A stretch of DNA of 64,000 nucleotides from assembly GCF_902859805.1 (NCBI RefSeq), contig NZ_CADIKC010000001.1, positions 248,001 to 312,000 of the forward strand. The letters are read 5' to 3'. A program made the position numbers and the translations under genes. A model generated the notes under the pieces. That model saw only the letters and a program-made list of their open reading frames with translations. It ran no database searches and was not told the origin of the DNA. Shown piece by piece: positions 16,349 through 25,193 of this stretch. Numbering within the stretch: the first letter of the stretch is position 1; each line of letters begins with the position of its first letter. Source of the DNA: Paraburkholderia sediminicola. GTDB lineage: Bacteria > Pseudomonadota > Gammaproteobacteria > Burkholderiales > Burkholderiaceae.

Positions 16349-17254
16349 GTGGCGCATATCTGGGAAGGCGTATTGCCCGCAGTTACCACCAAGTTTCACG
16401 CGGATTTCAGCATAGATCGCGAATGGACTGGCAAGAATATCGAGGCGCAGATCGACGCGGGTGTGGACGGCATCATCGTGTGCGGATCGCTTGGCGAAGC
16501 ATCCACGCTCTCGCTGGATGAGAAGCTGCAAGTGCTCGACATCGCCGTTGAGGCCTCGCGCGGCCGTGTGCCCGTTTTGCTGACGATCGCCGAGAACAGC
16601 ACGCTCGACGCATGCCGCCAGGCCGAAGCCGGCAGCCGGCATGGCGCGGCCGGTTTCATGGTGCTGCCTGGGCTGCGCTATCTGTCCGACCGGCGCGAAA
16701 CGCTGCATCACTTTCGCAGCGTCGCCGATGCAAGCGCGCTGCCGCTGATGATCTATAACAATCCGCTGGCCTATGGCGTCGACATGACGCCCGAGATGTT
16801 CGCGGAAATCGCCGACGAAAAGAAGATCGTCGCGATCAAGGAATCATGCGGCGACGTGCGGCGCGTGACCGATCTGATCAACGTGGTCGGCGACCGCTTC
16901 GCGATTCTGTGCGGAGTCGACAACCTCGCGATGGAAGCGATCCTGATGGGCGCGCATGGCTGGGTAGCCGGTCTCGTGTGTGCGTTTCCGCGTGAAACGG
17001 TGGTGATCTACAAGTTGCTGAAGGCGGGCCGTCTTGAAGAAGCGCGCGCGATCTATCGCTGGTTCGCGCCCCTGCTCGCGCTCGACGTTTCGTCGAAGCT
17101 GGTTCAGAACATCAAGCTGGCCGAGACGATCGTCGGGCTCGGCACGGAGCCGGTGCGGCCGCCGCGTCTGCCGTTGGCCGGGGATGAACGCAAGGAGGTC
17201 GAAGCGTTGATCCGCCGGGCGATTGAAATCCGGCCGACGCTGCCGCAGGTCTAA
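16349..17254 (+). CDS. lhpC: Delta-1-pyrroline-4-hydroxy-2-carboxylate deaminase (DapA superfamily)
   Basis: A 301-residue DapA-fold enzyme with Schiff-base Lys164 in VAIKESCGDVRR, Tyr136 in MIYNNPLAYG and GSLGEASTLS near the N-terminus. In hydroxyproline catabolism this family member converts pyrroline-4-hydroxy-2-carboxylate to alpha-ketoglutarate semialdehyde and ammonia. The GTG start at 16349 is preceded by AGGAGAG. It is divergent from the epimerase-dehydrogenase operon, which is the basis for the specific assignment. Sequence alone would allow a generic DapA-like aldolase or dehydratase. The semialdehyde dehydrogenase that completes the pathway is missing from the window. Confidence 0.86.
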   Translation: MAHIWEGVLPAVTTKFHADFSIDREWTGKNIEAQIDAGVDGIIVCGSLGEASTLSLDEKLQVLDIAVEASRGRVPVLLTIAENSTLDACRQAEAGSRHGAAGFMVLPGLRYLSDRRETLHHFRSVADASALPLMIYNNPLAYGVDMTPEMFAEIADEKKIVAIKESCGDVRRVTDLINVVGDRFAILCGVDNLAMEAILMGAHGWVAGLVCAFPRETVVIYKLLKAGRLEEARAIYRWFAPLLALDVSSKLVQNIKLAETIVGLGTEPVRPPRLPLAGDERKEVEALIRRAIEIRPTLPQV

Positions 17255-17343
17255 GTTGCGGTTCGGGTTGCAGCAAGTTGACGGGCAGCCGCTCCCGGTC
17301 GCGGAGCGGTGCGGAGCGGTGCGGCCGGTGATGCACCGGTTTG

Positions 17344-18063
17344 TCAGGCCGCCTGTTTTTCCGCAACCGCTTCACCTTGCCTCAGATGCAGCAGCCGATA
17401 GCCGCTCTTGTAAACGGGTTGCAGACGGAAGTCGTTTTGTGGCTCGATCTCGAGCAGCAAACGCAGGCGCGACACGTGACTGTCGATCGTGCGGGTGAAC
17501 TCGCGGAACTCACGGCCCCACACCATCGCGAAGATATGGTCGCGCGACATCACGCGGCCAATATTGGAAAAGAACAGCGACGCCAGCCGGTATTGCGTTC
17601 CCGATAGCGGAACCGGCTGACCGCGCAGCATGACGAGCTGACGATGCGTGTCGAAACGGTAGGGGCCGACATCGAAGCTCGCGGCGCTGAAACGGTCCGG
17701 ATAGGCGCGGCGCAGTAAGGCCGCAACGCGCTCGCGGAACTCGCCGGGACGCAACGGCAGCCCGACATAGTCGTCTGCTCCGCTGGCAAAGGCGCGCACC
17801 ACGCTGTCCTCCGAGGTCTCGGCCGAAGCAAACAGGACCGGCAGGCGGTCGCCGCCAACGGCGCGCACCGACCTCAGGACTTCGGCGCCGGACAGACGGG
17901 TGCCTTGCCAGTCCAGCACCAGCAGATCCACGGTGGAACGGGCGAGCGCTTTCGACATGGCCAGACCGTCGTCGTAGACCATACAGGTATGGCCGGCGCT
18001 CATGAGAACCTTTTCGATCGACTGACGCATGACGGGGTCACGCTGAAGAATGGCAATACGCAT
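17344..18063 (-). CDS. OmpR-type response regulator with degenerate receiver (orphan)
   Basis: The 239-residue protein has a receiver domain (1-115) and an OmpR/PhoB winged helix (130-235: VPLSGTQYRLASLFFSN, RTIDSHVSRLRLLLE, YKSGYRLL). The phosphoacceptor position is Asp51 (LLVLDWQG). The usual acidic pair is reduced to Asp9 with Arg before it (ILQRDP), and the conserved Lys of the KP motif is Leu (GLPLRP). Such changes often mean phosphorylation-independent regulation. No histidine kinase is adjacent. The ATG at 18063 begins directly with the receiver; the longer frame upstream is not needed. Targets are unknown. Confidence 0.88.
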   Translation of the reverse strand: MRIAILQRDPVMRQSIEKVLMSAGHTCMVYDDGLAMSKALARSTVDLLVLDWQGTRLSGAEVLRSVRAVGGDRLPVLFASAETSEDSVVRAFASGADDYVGLPLRPGEFRERVAALLRRAYPDRFSAASFDVGPYRFDTHRQLVMLRGQPVPLSGTQYRLASLFFSNIGRVMSRDHIFAMVWGREFREFTRTIDSHVSRLRLLLEIEPQNDFRLQPVYKSGYRLLHLRQGEAVAEKQAA

Positions 18064-18473
18064 GGGATGACTCTTAACTGATAGCTCGGACGCGATTCTC
18101 AGAGGGACGCTCAAGCCATCCCATAGGAGCATTCTTAATTTGCGCGCCAATTGCCCCCTTCCGACACGTGCGTGCTGCATTCCTACACGTGACCGCTGCG
18201 GCTCTCACGACACGCACGCCCCGCCATCCCCGGCCGCCGTCGAAAAACCACGTTTCCTGGAACTTTTCCCAATCTAATTAAGCACTTCCCGAAGCGACCG
18301 GCTTTCATCCTGTAAAATCGCCGCCCTGGCCCCTGTCGTCATCGCGCTTGCCCTATCCTGGCCGGCGCGCCGGTGTCCCGTGCTCTACCCAGCGCTTGCC
18401 ACACTTCTCGCCCGACGACCGCCGTTTTTCCACGCGCTACGTGTGGTTTCCAACTCAAGACAAGACACAAGCA
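18064..18473. other. Gene-free gap between the response regulator and the MHS transporter
   Basis: This 410-base divergent gap holds the promoters of both flanking genes. I see no reliable gene. The word ACACGTG occurs at 18164-18170 and 18185-18191, 21 bases apart. An AT-rich patch near 18270-18285 (CCAATCTAATTAAGC) may be part of a promoter. Confidence 0.6.
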
Positions 18474-19775
18474 ATGCAAGCGACAAATCTGGGTGGAGCG
18501 CAGGCTGTCACCCCACGCCCTCTTGGGCGAAGCGACTACAAGACGCTCGGCCTCGCCGCGCTCGGTGGGGCGCTGGAGTTTTACGACTTCATCATCTTCG
18601 TATTCTTTGCGCCGGCGATCGGCCAGTTGTTCTTCCCCGCCGCGATGCCGGACTGGCTGCGTCAGGTACAGACCTTCGGCATCTTCGCGGCCGGCTATCT
18701 GGCGAGGCCGCTGGGCGGCATCATCATGGCGCACTTCGGCGACCTGTTCGGCCGCAAGCGCATGTTCACGTTGAGCGTGCTGCTGATGTCGGTGCCGACG
18801 TTGATGATGGGTCTACTGCCTACCTACTCGAGCATCGGCGTGATGGCGCCGGTATTGCTGCTGCTGTTCCGCGTAATGCAGGGTGCTGCGGTCGGCGGCG
18901 AAGTACCGGGCGCATGGGTGTTCGTCTCCGAGCACGTACCGCAGCGGCACATCGGCTATGCGTGCGGCACACTGACGGCCGGCCTCACGGCAGGCATCCT
19001 GCTCGGCTCGCTGATCGCCTCGGCGGTGAACCGCAACTTCGCACCGGCGGAAATCTCCGCCTACGCATGGCGCATCCCGTTCCTGGTAGGTGGCGTGTTC
19101 GGCATGTTCTCGGTTTATCTGCGCCGCTGGCTGCATGAGACGCCGGTGTTTGCTGAGCTCAAGCAACGCAAGGCAATCGCCGCGGAAGTGCCGCTCAAGG
19201 CCGTGTTGCGCGACCACGGTCGCGCCGTGATCGTGTCGATGCTGCTCACGTGGATGCTGTCGGCTGCAATCGTCGTCGTGATTCTGATGACGCCCACGTT
19301 GCTGCAAAAGCAGTTTCATATCGCGCCGGCCACTGCGTTGCTGGCGAACTGCGTGGCGACGCTGTGCCTGACGATCGGCTGCGTGATGGCAGGCTCGATC
19401 GCCGGCCGCATTGGCGCGGGACGCACGATTTTCATCGGTGGCCTCGCGCTGGCCGTGACGTACTACGTAATGTTCCAGCAGCTTGCCGTCGATACATCTG
19501 AGCTGGTGCCGCTGTACGCGGTGGCTGGCCTGTTCGTCGGCGTGATCGGCGCGATTCCGTTCGTGCTGGTGAAGGCGTTTCCGCCGGTCGTGCGATTCTC
19601 GGGCATCTCGTTCTCGTATAACGTTGCCTACGCGGTGTTCGGCGGCCTCACGCCGATCGCCGTTTCGCTGATGATGAAGTCGAACCCGATGGCCGCGCCG
19701 CTGTATGTCGGCGCGATCTGCATTGTCGGAGCATTGACCACGCTGTTCATCAAAGACGCGCCGCAAACGCGCTAA
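18474..19775 (+). CDS. MFS metabolite:proton symporter (MHS family, ProP/KgtP-like)
   Basis: A 433-residue, twelve-helix transporter of the metabolite:H+ symporter branch. Diagnostic segments are ALGGALEFYDFIIFVFFAP in helix 1, GYLARPLGGIIMAHFGDLFG and RKRMFTLSVLLMS around the MFS loop motif, and RVMQGAAVGGEVPGAWVFVS in helix 4-5. Family substrates include proline/betaine, 2-oxoglutarate and citrate. The ATG at 18474 places helix 1 about 20 residues in; the frame extends upstream to 18348 without a clear ribosome site. Position next to the hydroxyproline genes makes hydroxyproline or a related zwitterion an attractive but unproven substrate. A terminator follows. Confidence 0.86.
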   Translation: MQATNLGGAQAVTPRPLGRSDYKTLGLAALGGALEFYDFIIFVFFAPAIGQLFFPAAMPDWLRQVQTFGIFAAGYLARPLGGIIMAHFGDLFGRKRMFTLSVLLMSVPTLMMGLLPTYSSIGVMAPVLLLLFRVMQGAAVGGEVPGAWVFVSEHVPQRHIGYACGTLTAGLTAGILLGSLIASAVNRNFAPAEISAYAWRIPFLVGGVFGMFSVYLRRWLHETPVFAELKQRKAIAAEVPLKAVLRDHGRAVIVSMLLTWMLSAAIVVVILMTPTLLQKQFHIAPATALLANCVATLCLTIGCVMAGSIAGRIGAGRTIFIGGLALAVTYYVMFQQLAVDTSELVPLYAVAGLFVGVIGAIPFVLVKAFPPVVRFSGISFSYNVAYAVFGGLTPIAVSLMMKSNPMAAPLYVGAICIVGALTTLFIKDAPQTR

Positions 19776-19788
19776 TCGAGCTGTTTTG

Positions 19789-19819
19789 CAACGGCGCACC
19801 ACTTTGTGCGCCGTTGTTT
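19789..19819 (+). terminator. Rho-independent terminator after the MHS transporter
   Basis: CAACGGCGCA pairs with TGCGCCGTTG across an eight-base loop and is followed by TTT, 13 bases after the stop codon. Confidence 0.85.
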
Positions 19820-20190
19820 CCATCGGCTTTATGCCCTGCCTTTCCGGCAATGCCCGGCACCCTCATCCACGACTGTTTCGCTCTCTCAGACTTCAGGTCT
19901 CGATTGGCTCGCACAGTGACTCCGCCTGCCGGAATCAACCCGCACGTCTTGCCAGTATCCGTTCGACCCGACACAAGAGTAAGCACACGTGGGTCCTTGA
20001 AATTGCGCATACTAGTTCATAGACTAAGGGCGGCCTTTCCGAGTCCGGACACCGGCAATCCCGCAGACCGTTTTTAAAGCGGCAAGAAACAGATCGTTTT
20101 TAATTACGTAGAAGAACTTCCCATCGAGGGCAAGTCCGATTCATGTAAGCACACCCGTAAGGTCGCGATAACCATACGTGGAGGCGCAAC
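19820..20190. other. Intergenic region marking the left edge of the molybdo-hydroxylase block
   Basis: About 370 bases without a convincing gene. Base composition becomes less GC-rich from here to about 28.4 kb. GGAGGCGC just before 20191 is the ribosome site of the large hydroxylase subunit. No integrase, direct repeat or tRNA was recognised at this edge. Confidence 0.55.
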
Positions 20191-22962
20191 ATGGCTTGCG
20201 ATGTTCCTGTTACCCGTCGGACTTTCCTCAAGGTCATGGGGAGTGGCGTCGTCACCGTGTCCGTGAGTTCCATTACTGCCTTGACGTCTGGTTGTTCTGC
20301 GCCGCGCACGGAAGACCGGTCAACGCCGAATCTCGCAGCAGGATCCCACGCGACGCCAGAACCCATCCATGGAGCACCCGTCTGGGCACCCGAGCCAGGA
20401 AAGGCACGCTGGAGAATCGAAGGCGTTCGCAAAGTAACGGGATCCAAAATCTACGCGCGCGACTACAAGGCGCGTGACTTCGACGGATGGCCAGGTAAGG
20501 AAAACTGGCTATATGCCCTTAGATGCAATTGCATCGACAGGAAATTCGAGGGCTTCGATCTAAGCGTACTGCCCCGGCATCTCCGCCCAATCGCGGTGGT
20601 ATCCAACAATACATTGAACGACTATGGCATCGCTCTTGCAGCGGAACCGGATCCGAGAAAGAGCAAAGACATCTACCTGTTTGCGCAAAAAGGAGGCACT
20701 GCCGATTGCTACGGTCAACCCGCTGCACTACTGATTTTCGAAGACTTCGACACATATCGCCACGCGAAGAAGGTGCTCGACTTTAACAAGGACGTTATTC
20801 TGTACGGCGAAACGGTAGCCCGGCAGAAGAACCCACCGGCCTTTGGACAATCCAAACTCTACGTCCGCGACGATGAAAAGTCGTTATCGAACATTCACAT
20901 GGACGCGGACAACAATGGCAACCCCACCGCCCTATTCCGAAGCAAATGCGAGGCCGCTGCCACTGATATCCGCGCATTGGCGAAGCAGAAGGTCAGGAAC
21001 AAGGTTTGGCATCAGATCAGCGGATCCTTTCAGACGCCGGCAATCGATCCTGTTTTCATGGAACCGGAAGCAGGACTTGCCTGGTATCAGCCAGACTCCG
21101 GACTACTGCAACTGGTTCTCGGCACACAATCGCCGCGCGACGACGGCACATCCGCAGTCAAACTGTTTTCCGGCAGCGACATTCACATAGGCCATGTTCA
21201 CGTCATCGGATGCTTTCCCGGTGGTGGATTCGGCGGGCGCGACAAATCGTATTTTCCGCTCTACCTCGCATTGGCGGCGCCGTTCGCGAAGGGTGCATTG
21301 CGCTGGCAGCAATCACGTTATGAGCAGTTTCAGGTCGGCCTGAAACGCTCCGAAACCGAATTCGTCGAATCAATCTGGTTCGACAGCAGCGGCAAGCTCC
21401 AGGCACTGGACAGTGCGTTCACGCTCAATGGCGGTGGCAAGCTGAACCTCACGGGCGCCGTCGGCGACCTCGCCTCGATGAGCGCGATGAGTTGCTATGA
21501 CATTCCGCGCGCGATCGCGGAGGGCTCGGTGACGTATACACCCGAAGTATTCGGCGGCTCACAACGAGGTTTTGGCGGCCCGCAAGCTTTCATGGCTATC
21601 GAAACGCTGATGGATGAAGCAGCTCAATCCCTGCATAAAAGCCCATTCGAATTTCGCCGTAGCAATCTGCTTGTCAAAGGTCGCGGGAAGACGATTACGG
21701 GCGCGTCCATTCTGTTCGACCTGCAATTGGACGAACTTTTGGCGCGACTTGAATCTCATCCCTTATGGCGCGACAGAGAAAGGACGCGCGCGGAAAGACA
21801 CAAGCAAGGCCTGAGATATGGCGTCGGGCTCGCCATGTCGAATCAGGCGTATGGAACCGGGAAGGATGCAGTATTTGCAATGGTTCAGATCCAGCCGAAC
21901 GCAGGATTGTGCGTGTTGACACACTACACGGACATGGGGAATGGCGCGGCAACCACGTTGGGCCTCGCGCCAGCTGAAAATCTTGGCCAGAACGCGCAGG
22001 AGATCGTCATGAGTGAGGTCGACGCGTTTGGCTCAATCACGGATTTCGACTTCTCCGTACTAGGCAAGTGGCAAGACGACACCCGAAGCCATCCTATATC
22101 GGGCCCGTTTGGCTCTTCCAGTGCATGCCTCGGTGCATTCCATCACTTTCAGGCCGTGGATCGCGCAGCAATGGTATTGATGTTGCAGAGCGTGCTGCCA
22201 GCTGCACGCGAACTTTGGGACAAACCACACCTTCAGCAGCAAGACCTCAAATGGATAAATGGAAGGCTAACTACGGCAGGTCACCCGGCCCTCAGTTGGC
22301 CCGCGTTATTGGACAAAATCAACCGCATGCAGTTGCCTACGGTGGCTGCTGTCCACGTCACGTATGCCGGCGGATTCTGGAAGAGTAAATACACCTTCAA
22401 GTCCGGGCCGGCAGACATGGACTGTGACTTTGTGGCGGTAGGCTCCGATGTGCGCAATCTCAAGTGCTTGCCTCGAGGGGACTTGATACCTCCCCATGAT
22501 GCGGTCGGATATGGCCGGACAAACTTTGCGCCTGCTGCCGCGCTCGTCGCGGTATCTGTCAGCCCCGGCAGTGGGCACGTCAAGGTCGAGCATGTCGTAA
22601 CGACACTTAGCGCCGGCCTCCTGATATGCCCGGAGATTGTCGAGGGTCAATCACAAGGTGCGGTTGCGATGGCGATCGGCAACGTGTTGAGCGAGTCGTG
22701 CCCTCTGGGCGACTTCGGCCCTGGAAACGGCAAGTGGAACCTCGACCAGTACCTGATAACACGCATGACCGACATCCCCACGCAAGAGCTGATTACACTG
22801 CCCCCGTCAGCTGGCAGGGACCATCACAGCGCACGCGGGATCGGAGAAGCCGTTATGTGCCCCATAGCACCGGCATTGCTCAATGCGCTGGCAATGGCGA
22901 CCGGTCACCGTTTCAGGCAGACCCCTGTCACGCCCGATAAGATCCGGGAGGTACTAACGTGA
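20191..22962 (+). CDS. Molybdopterin-binding large subunit of a xanthine dehydrogenase-family hydroxylase, Tat-exported
   Basis: The 923-residue protein starts with a twin-arginine signal (TRRTFLKVMGSGVV) ending near SGC, so it should fold with its cofactor in the cytoplasm and act in the periplasm. A lipid anchor at the Cys is possible but the lipobox is weak. The molybdenum-domain motifs are visible: GGGFGGRDKSYFPLYLALAA, GSQRGFGGPQAFMAIETLMD and, near the C-terminus, ARGIGEAVMCPIAPAL with the catalytic Glu. It is longer than the usual 700-770 residues of the iorB/adhC type. It overlaps the 2Fe-2S subunit gene by four bases. The substrate (aldehyde or N-heterocycle) cannot be deduced. Confidence 0.9.
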   Translation: MACDVPVTRRTFLKVMGSGVVTVSVSSITALTSGCSAPRTEDRSTPNLAAGSHATPEPIHGAPVWAPEPGKARWRIEGVRKVTGSKIYARDYKARDFDGWPGKENWLYALRCNCIDRKFEGFDLSVLPRHLRPIAVVSNNTLNDYGIALAAEPDPRKSKDIYLFAQKGGTADCYGQPAALLIFEDFDTYRHAKKVLDFNKDVILYGETVARQKNPPAFGQSKLYVRDDEKSLSNIHMDADNNGNPTALFRSKCEAAATDIRALAKQKVRNKVWHQISGSFQTPAIDPVFMEPEAGLAWYQPDSGLLQLVLGTQSPRDDGTSAVKLFSGSDIHIGHVHVIGCFPGGGFGGRDKSYFPLYLALAAPFAKGALRWQQSRYEQFQVGLKRSETEFVESIWFDSSGKLQALDSAFTLNGGGKLNLTGAVGDLASMSAMSCYDIPRAIAEGSVTYTPEVFGGSQRGFGGPQAFMAIETLMDEAAQSLHKSPFEFRRSNLLVKGRGKTITGASILFDLQLDELLARLESHPLWRDRERTRAERHKQGLRYGVGLAMSNQAYGTGKDAVFAMVQIQPNAGLCVLTHYTDMGNGAATTLGLAPAENLGQNAQEIVMSEVDAFGSITDFDFSVLGKWQDDTRSHPISGPFGSSSACLGAFHHFQAVDRAAMVLMLQSVLPAARELWDKPHLQQQDLKWINGRLTTAGHPALSWPALLDKINRMQLPTVAAVHVTYAGGFWKSKYTFKSGPADMDCDFVAVGSDVRNLKCLPRGDLIPPHDAVGYGRTNFAPAAALVAVSVSPGSGHVKVEHVVTTLSAGLLICPEIVEGQSQGAVAMAIGNVLSESCPLGDFGPGNGKWNLDQYLITRMTDIPTQELITLPPSAGRDHHSARGIGEAVMCPIAPALLNALAMATGHRFRQTPVTPDKIREVLT

Positions 22963-23480
22963 GCGAAGCTGAGGTGAAGATCTACGTCAACGGGCAGTCG
23001 GTCACCGTGCCTGCGGCCGATGCCGATATGAGCCTCGCTGAATTCCTTCACGAGCGCCTGGATTTGACGGGGACAAAGGTGTGTTGCGGCATCGGTGTTT
23101 GCCGTGCGTGTACCGTAGGCATGCGCAGCCGTCAGGAAGCCCTGATGGAAAAAACCCTGGCGTGCGCCACACCTGTTAGTGTCGTCGCGAATCAGTACAT
23201 CTACACCGTCGAGAGTCTTGCGGACGGCAACAGGTTTTCGCCGTTGCAGCAGACTTTTCTTGAGTCTTTTGCCTTTCAATGCGGCTACTGCACGCCCGGG
23301 TTTCTGATGGCGGCCACCGCCATGCTCGAACATCTGAAGGCGTATCGCATTGGTGCCGATCAACTCGAAACGACCATTGATACATGGGTGGGCGGAAACC
23401 TTTGCCGTTGCACCGGCTACGTCAAATACCGGGACGCAATTCGCAAGGTCGCGCAAGCGCAAATGAATGGCGGGACCTGA
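22959..23480 (+). CDS. 2Fe-2S subunit of the molybdenum hydroxylase
   Basis: The 173-residue protein has the two expected cluster domains. The plant-ferredoxin-like N-terminal one is TKVCCGIGVCRACTVG plus LACATPV, with a Cys where Gly is usual beside the first ligand. The helical C-terminal one is FQCGYCTPGFLMAA and GGNLCRCTGYVKY. It passes electrons from the molybdenum centre to an external acceptor. No signal peptide is present, so it probably crosses the membrane bound to the Tat-tagged large subunit. The GTG start at 22959 overlaps the large-subunit stop and has GGGAGG eight bases upstream. Confidence 0.94.
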   Translation: MSEAEVKIYVNGQSVTVPAADADMSLAEFLHERLDLTGTKVCCGIGVCRACTVGMRSRQEALMEKTLACATPVSVVANQYIYTVESLADGNRFSPLQQTFLESFAFQCGYCTPGFLMAATAMLEHLKAYRIGADQLETTIDTWVGGNLCRCTGYVKYRDAIRKVAQAQMNGGT

Positions 23481-23482
23481 AG

Positions 23483-24457
23483 ATGAAAATCTCCGCCGCA
23501 TTGTTCGCCCTATGTCTCGTCATCGCCTCACCGCTTGTGGCCAGCGAGCGTGAGCAGACGTTGCTTGAATACGGTGAGCAATGTGCGAAAGAGATCGGCG
23601 AAATTCCTCCCTTCAACTGCAACGACGGAACCAACATCCCGATCACGATCAACGGAAAACCACCTGCGCGTGGAGATGCTCCGAGGCGGTGCGACAGACC
23701 CTCGCTACTTCACCCAACCTCGGAAGTAGAGGGACAGTGCCTGCCCTACTCCAAAATACTGAACCTGTCGCGAGGCAATACGCAGATATCTGCCTACTGC
23801 CGTCGAAACAAGTTGCGTGATGACCGCGATCCTGTCTATGACGAAGTTGTCATCGTGCAGCATCACTCAGGCAACGGCAAAACCTGCTGGTTTCTGTCGC
23901 AGTCGCGCGCGGGAACGAATGGAATCGATGCCTCAAGAGTGCCGCCACCGAACGAGAAATCGCCACCGGCCGGACACACCCCTGCGGTCGAATTCTGGAC
24001 GACGCCTGCCAGGATTGCCGCCGTCCAACCCACCTGTATCTCGTGCCACGACGCAGGGCCGTTTATCTTCAGTCCATATATCGGACAGGTCTGGGACAAG
24101 GTACCCACCGATCCGTGGGGAAAGTATTCAAGCATCGGTCCTGTATTCTCGTCGCATCGCCTCAATGTGATCAGCACGCCGGGGAACGCCTGTATCGGTT
24201 GCCATCGAATCGGAAGCGAGCAAAGTTGCGCAGCTTATATCGGGCTCTCGACGGGACGATTGTCCGCGCCGGGCAACAACCAGCTCGCCAGCAGCTATCC
24301 GCTGAACCACTGGATGCCCACGGCCAATAACATGAGCCACGCACAGTGGGACGAGGCCAACATCAAATCAGTCGATGCGTTGCTGTCGTGTTGCCGGGAC
24401 AAGGCACACAAAAATCCAAACTGCACTTTTACACCGATATCTCCGTCGAAAAAATGA
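23483..24457 (+). CDS. Exported protein with two haem-c motifs, probable electron acceptor of the hydroxylase
   Basis: The 324-residue protein begins with a Sec signal peptide (MKISAALFALCLVIASPLVA). Two CxxCH motifs, CISCH and CIGCH, lie about 50 residues apart in the second half, so it can carry two covalent c-type haems. It also has at least six other cysteines, an unusual number for a periplasmic cytochrome. The region between residues 20 and 170 matches nothing I recognise. It starts two bases after the stop codon of the 2Fe-2S subunit, so it is surely co-transcribed. Transfer of electrons from the exported hydroxylase to the respiratory chain is inferred. Confidence 0.82.
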   Translation: MKISAALFALCLVIASPLVASEREQTLLEYGEQCAKEIGEIPPFNCNDGTNIPITINGKPPARGDAPRRCDRPSLLHPTSEVEGQCLPYSKILNLSRGNTQISAYCRRNKLRDDRDPVYDEVVIVQHHSGNGKTCWFLSQSRAGTNGIDASRVPPPNEKSPPAGHTPAVEFWTTPARIAAVQPTCISCHDAGPFIFSPYIGQVWDKVPTDPWGKYSSIGPVFSSHRLNVISTPGNACIGCHRIGSEQSCAAYIGLSTGRLSAPGNNQLASSYPLNHWMPTANNMSHAQWDEANIKSVDALLSCCRDKAHKNPNCTFTPISPSKK

Positions 24458-24562
24458 CGCAGAGATCAAACAGGGCGACGAAGGCATTCACGTTCAACAA
24501 GCAGATTCGAATCTGAACGTGGCCTGTCACAAACTAAATTCGTTAAGCAAAAAGGTAACGTC

Positions 24563-25090
24563 ATGGAAATTTCGAATCTTCATTGTGGTCTTCGCAGGCC
24601 CGGACGGTTGTCGTTGTCGATCGCTGCGGGGTTACTGCTGACATCATTGTCGACTGCTGCATGCGCCGACGATGAACAGGATTGTCAGGCGGCCGGGGGA
24701 TCATTGCTTACCGGCCAGGTCGTCTCTCCCCCAAAGTTCAAACATGGTTCATTCCGCAAAGGCGTGGAGCTGTCCCATACGCATCTCACCTTGAAGGGCG
24801 ATTCGGATGGCAACAATTACGACGTCGCTATCGACAACGTCTTCGCTTCGGGTTATCAGAGCAATTCGAAGGCCGTACCCGCCCCGATAAATTCGATCGA
24901 GGTAGGCGACAAACTCTCAGTCTGCGGGATCCCGTTCAACGGGGGAATCCATTGGGTTCACAATAATTGCGGAGACACGCCGACCTCAACAGACCCGAAC
25001 GGATGGATCAAGGAGATCACATCCGATGGAAGCGACGGGCCGAACCTCGAGGGTGGCCAGAAATACTGTTACCTTTGGCCTCGTCAATGA
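24563..25090 (+). CDS. Small exported protein of unknown function
   Basis: A 175-residue protein with a signal peptide (hydrophobic LSLSIAAGLLLTSLSTAA ending ACAD). The mature 140 residues contain six cysteines and a compact mixed pattern (GVELSHTHLTLKGDSDGNNY, VGDKLSVCGIPFNGGIHWVH, WIKEITSDGSDGPNLEG). HWVHNNCG and the many cysteines suggest a disulfide-stabilised secreted domain. I recognise no family. It lies 105 bases after the diheme gene on the same strand and probably belongs to the same transcription unit. Confidence 0.75.
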   Translation: MEISNLHCGLRRPGRLSLSIAAGLLLTSLSTAACADDEQDCQAAGGSLLTGQVVSPPKFKHGSFRKGVELSHTHLTLKGDSDGNNYDVAIDNVFASGYQSNSKAVPAPINSIEVGDKLSVCGIPFNGGIHWVHNNCGDTPTSTDPNGWIKEITSDGSDGPNLEGGQKYCYLWPRQ

Positions 25091-25193
25091 ACGCCACATT
25101 TCCCGTACAACACGGAGACGTGGAAATCGTCGGCTGGTTACATCAAACGGTGGCGTCAACGGTTCGACGAAAACATCACGGGGTCGCGGCGGG

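Noticed and set aside
20191-25090. Complete three-subunit xanthine dehydrogenase for purine breakdown
   Set aside because: There is no FAD subunit, the large subunit has a Tat signal and a diheme protein follows, so a cytoplasmic NAD-linked purine enzyme does not fit.
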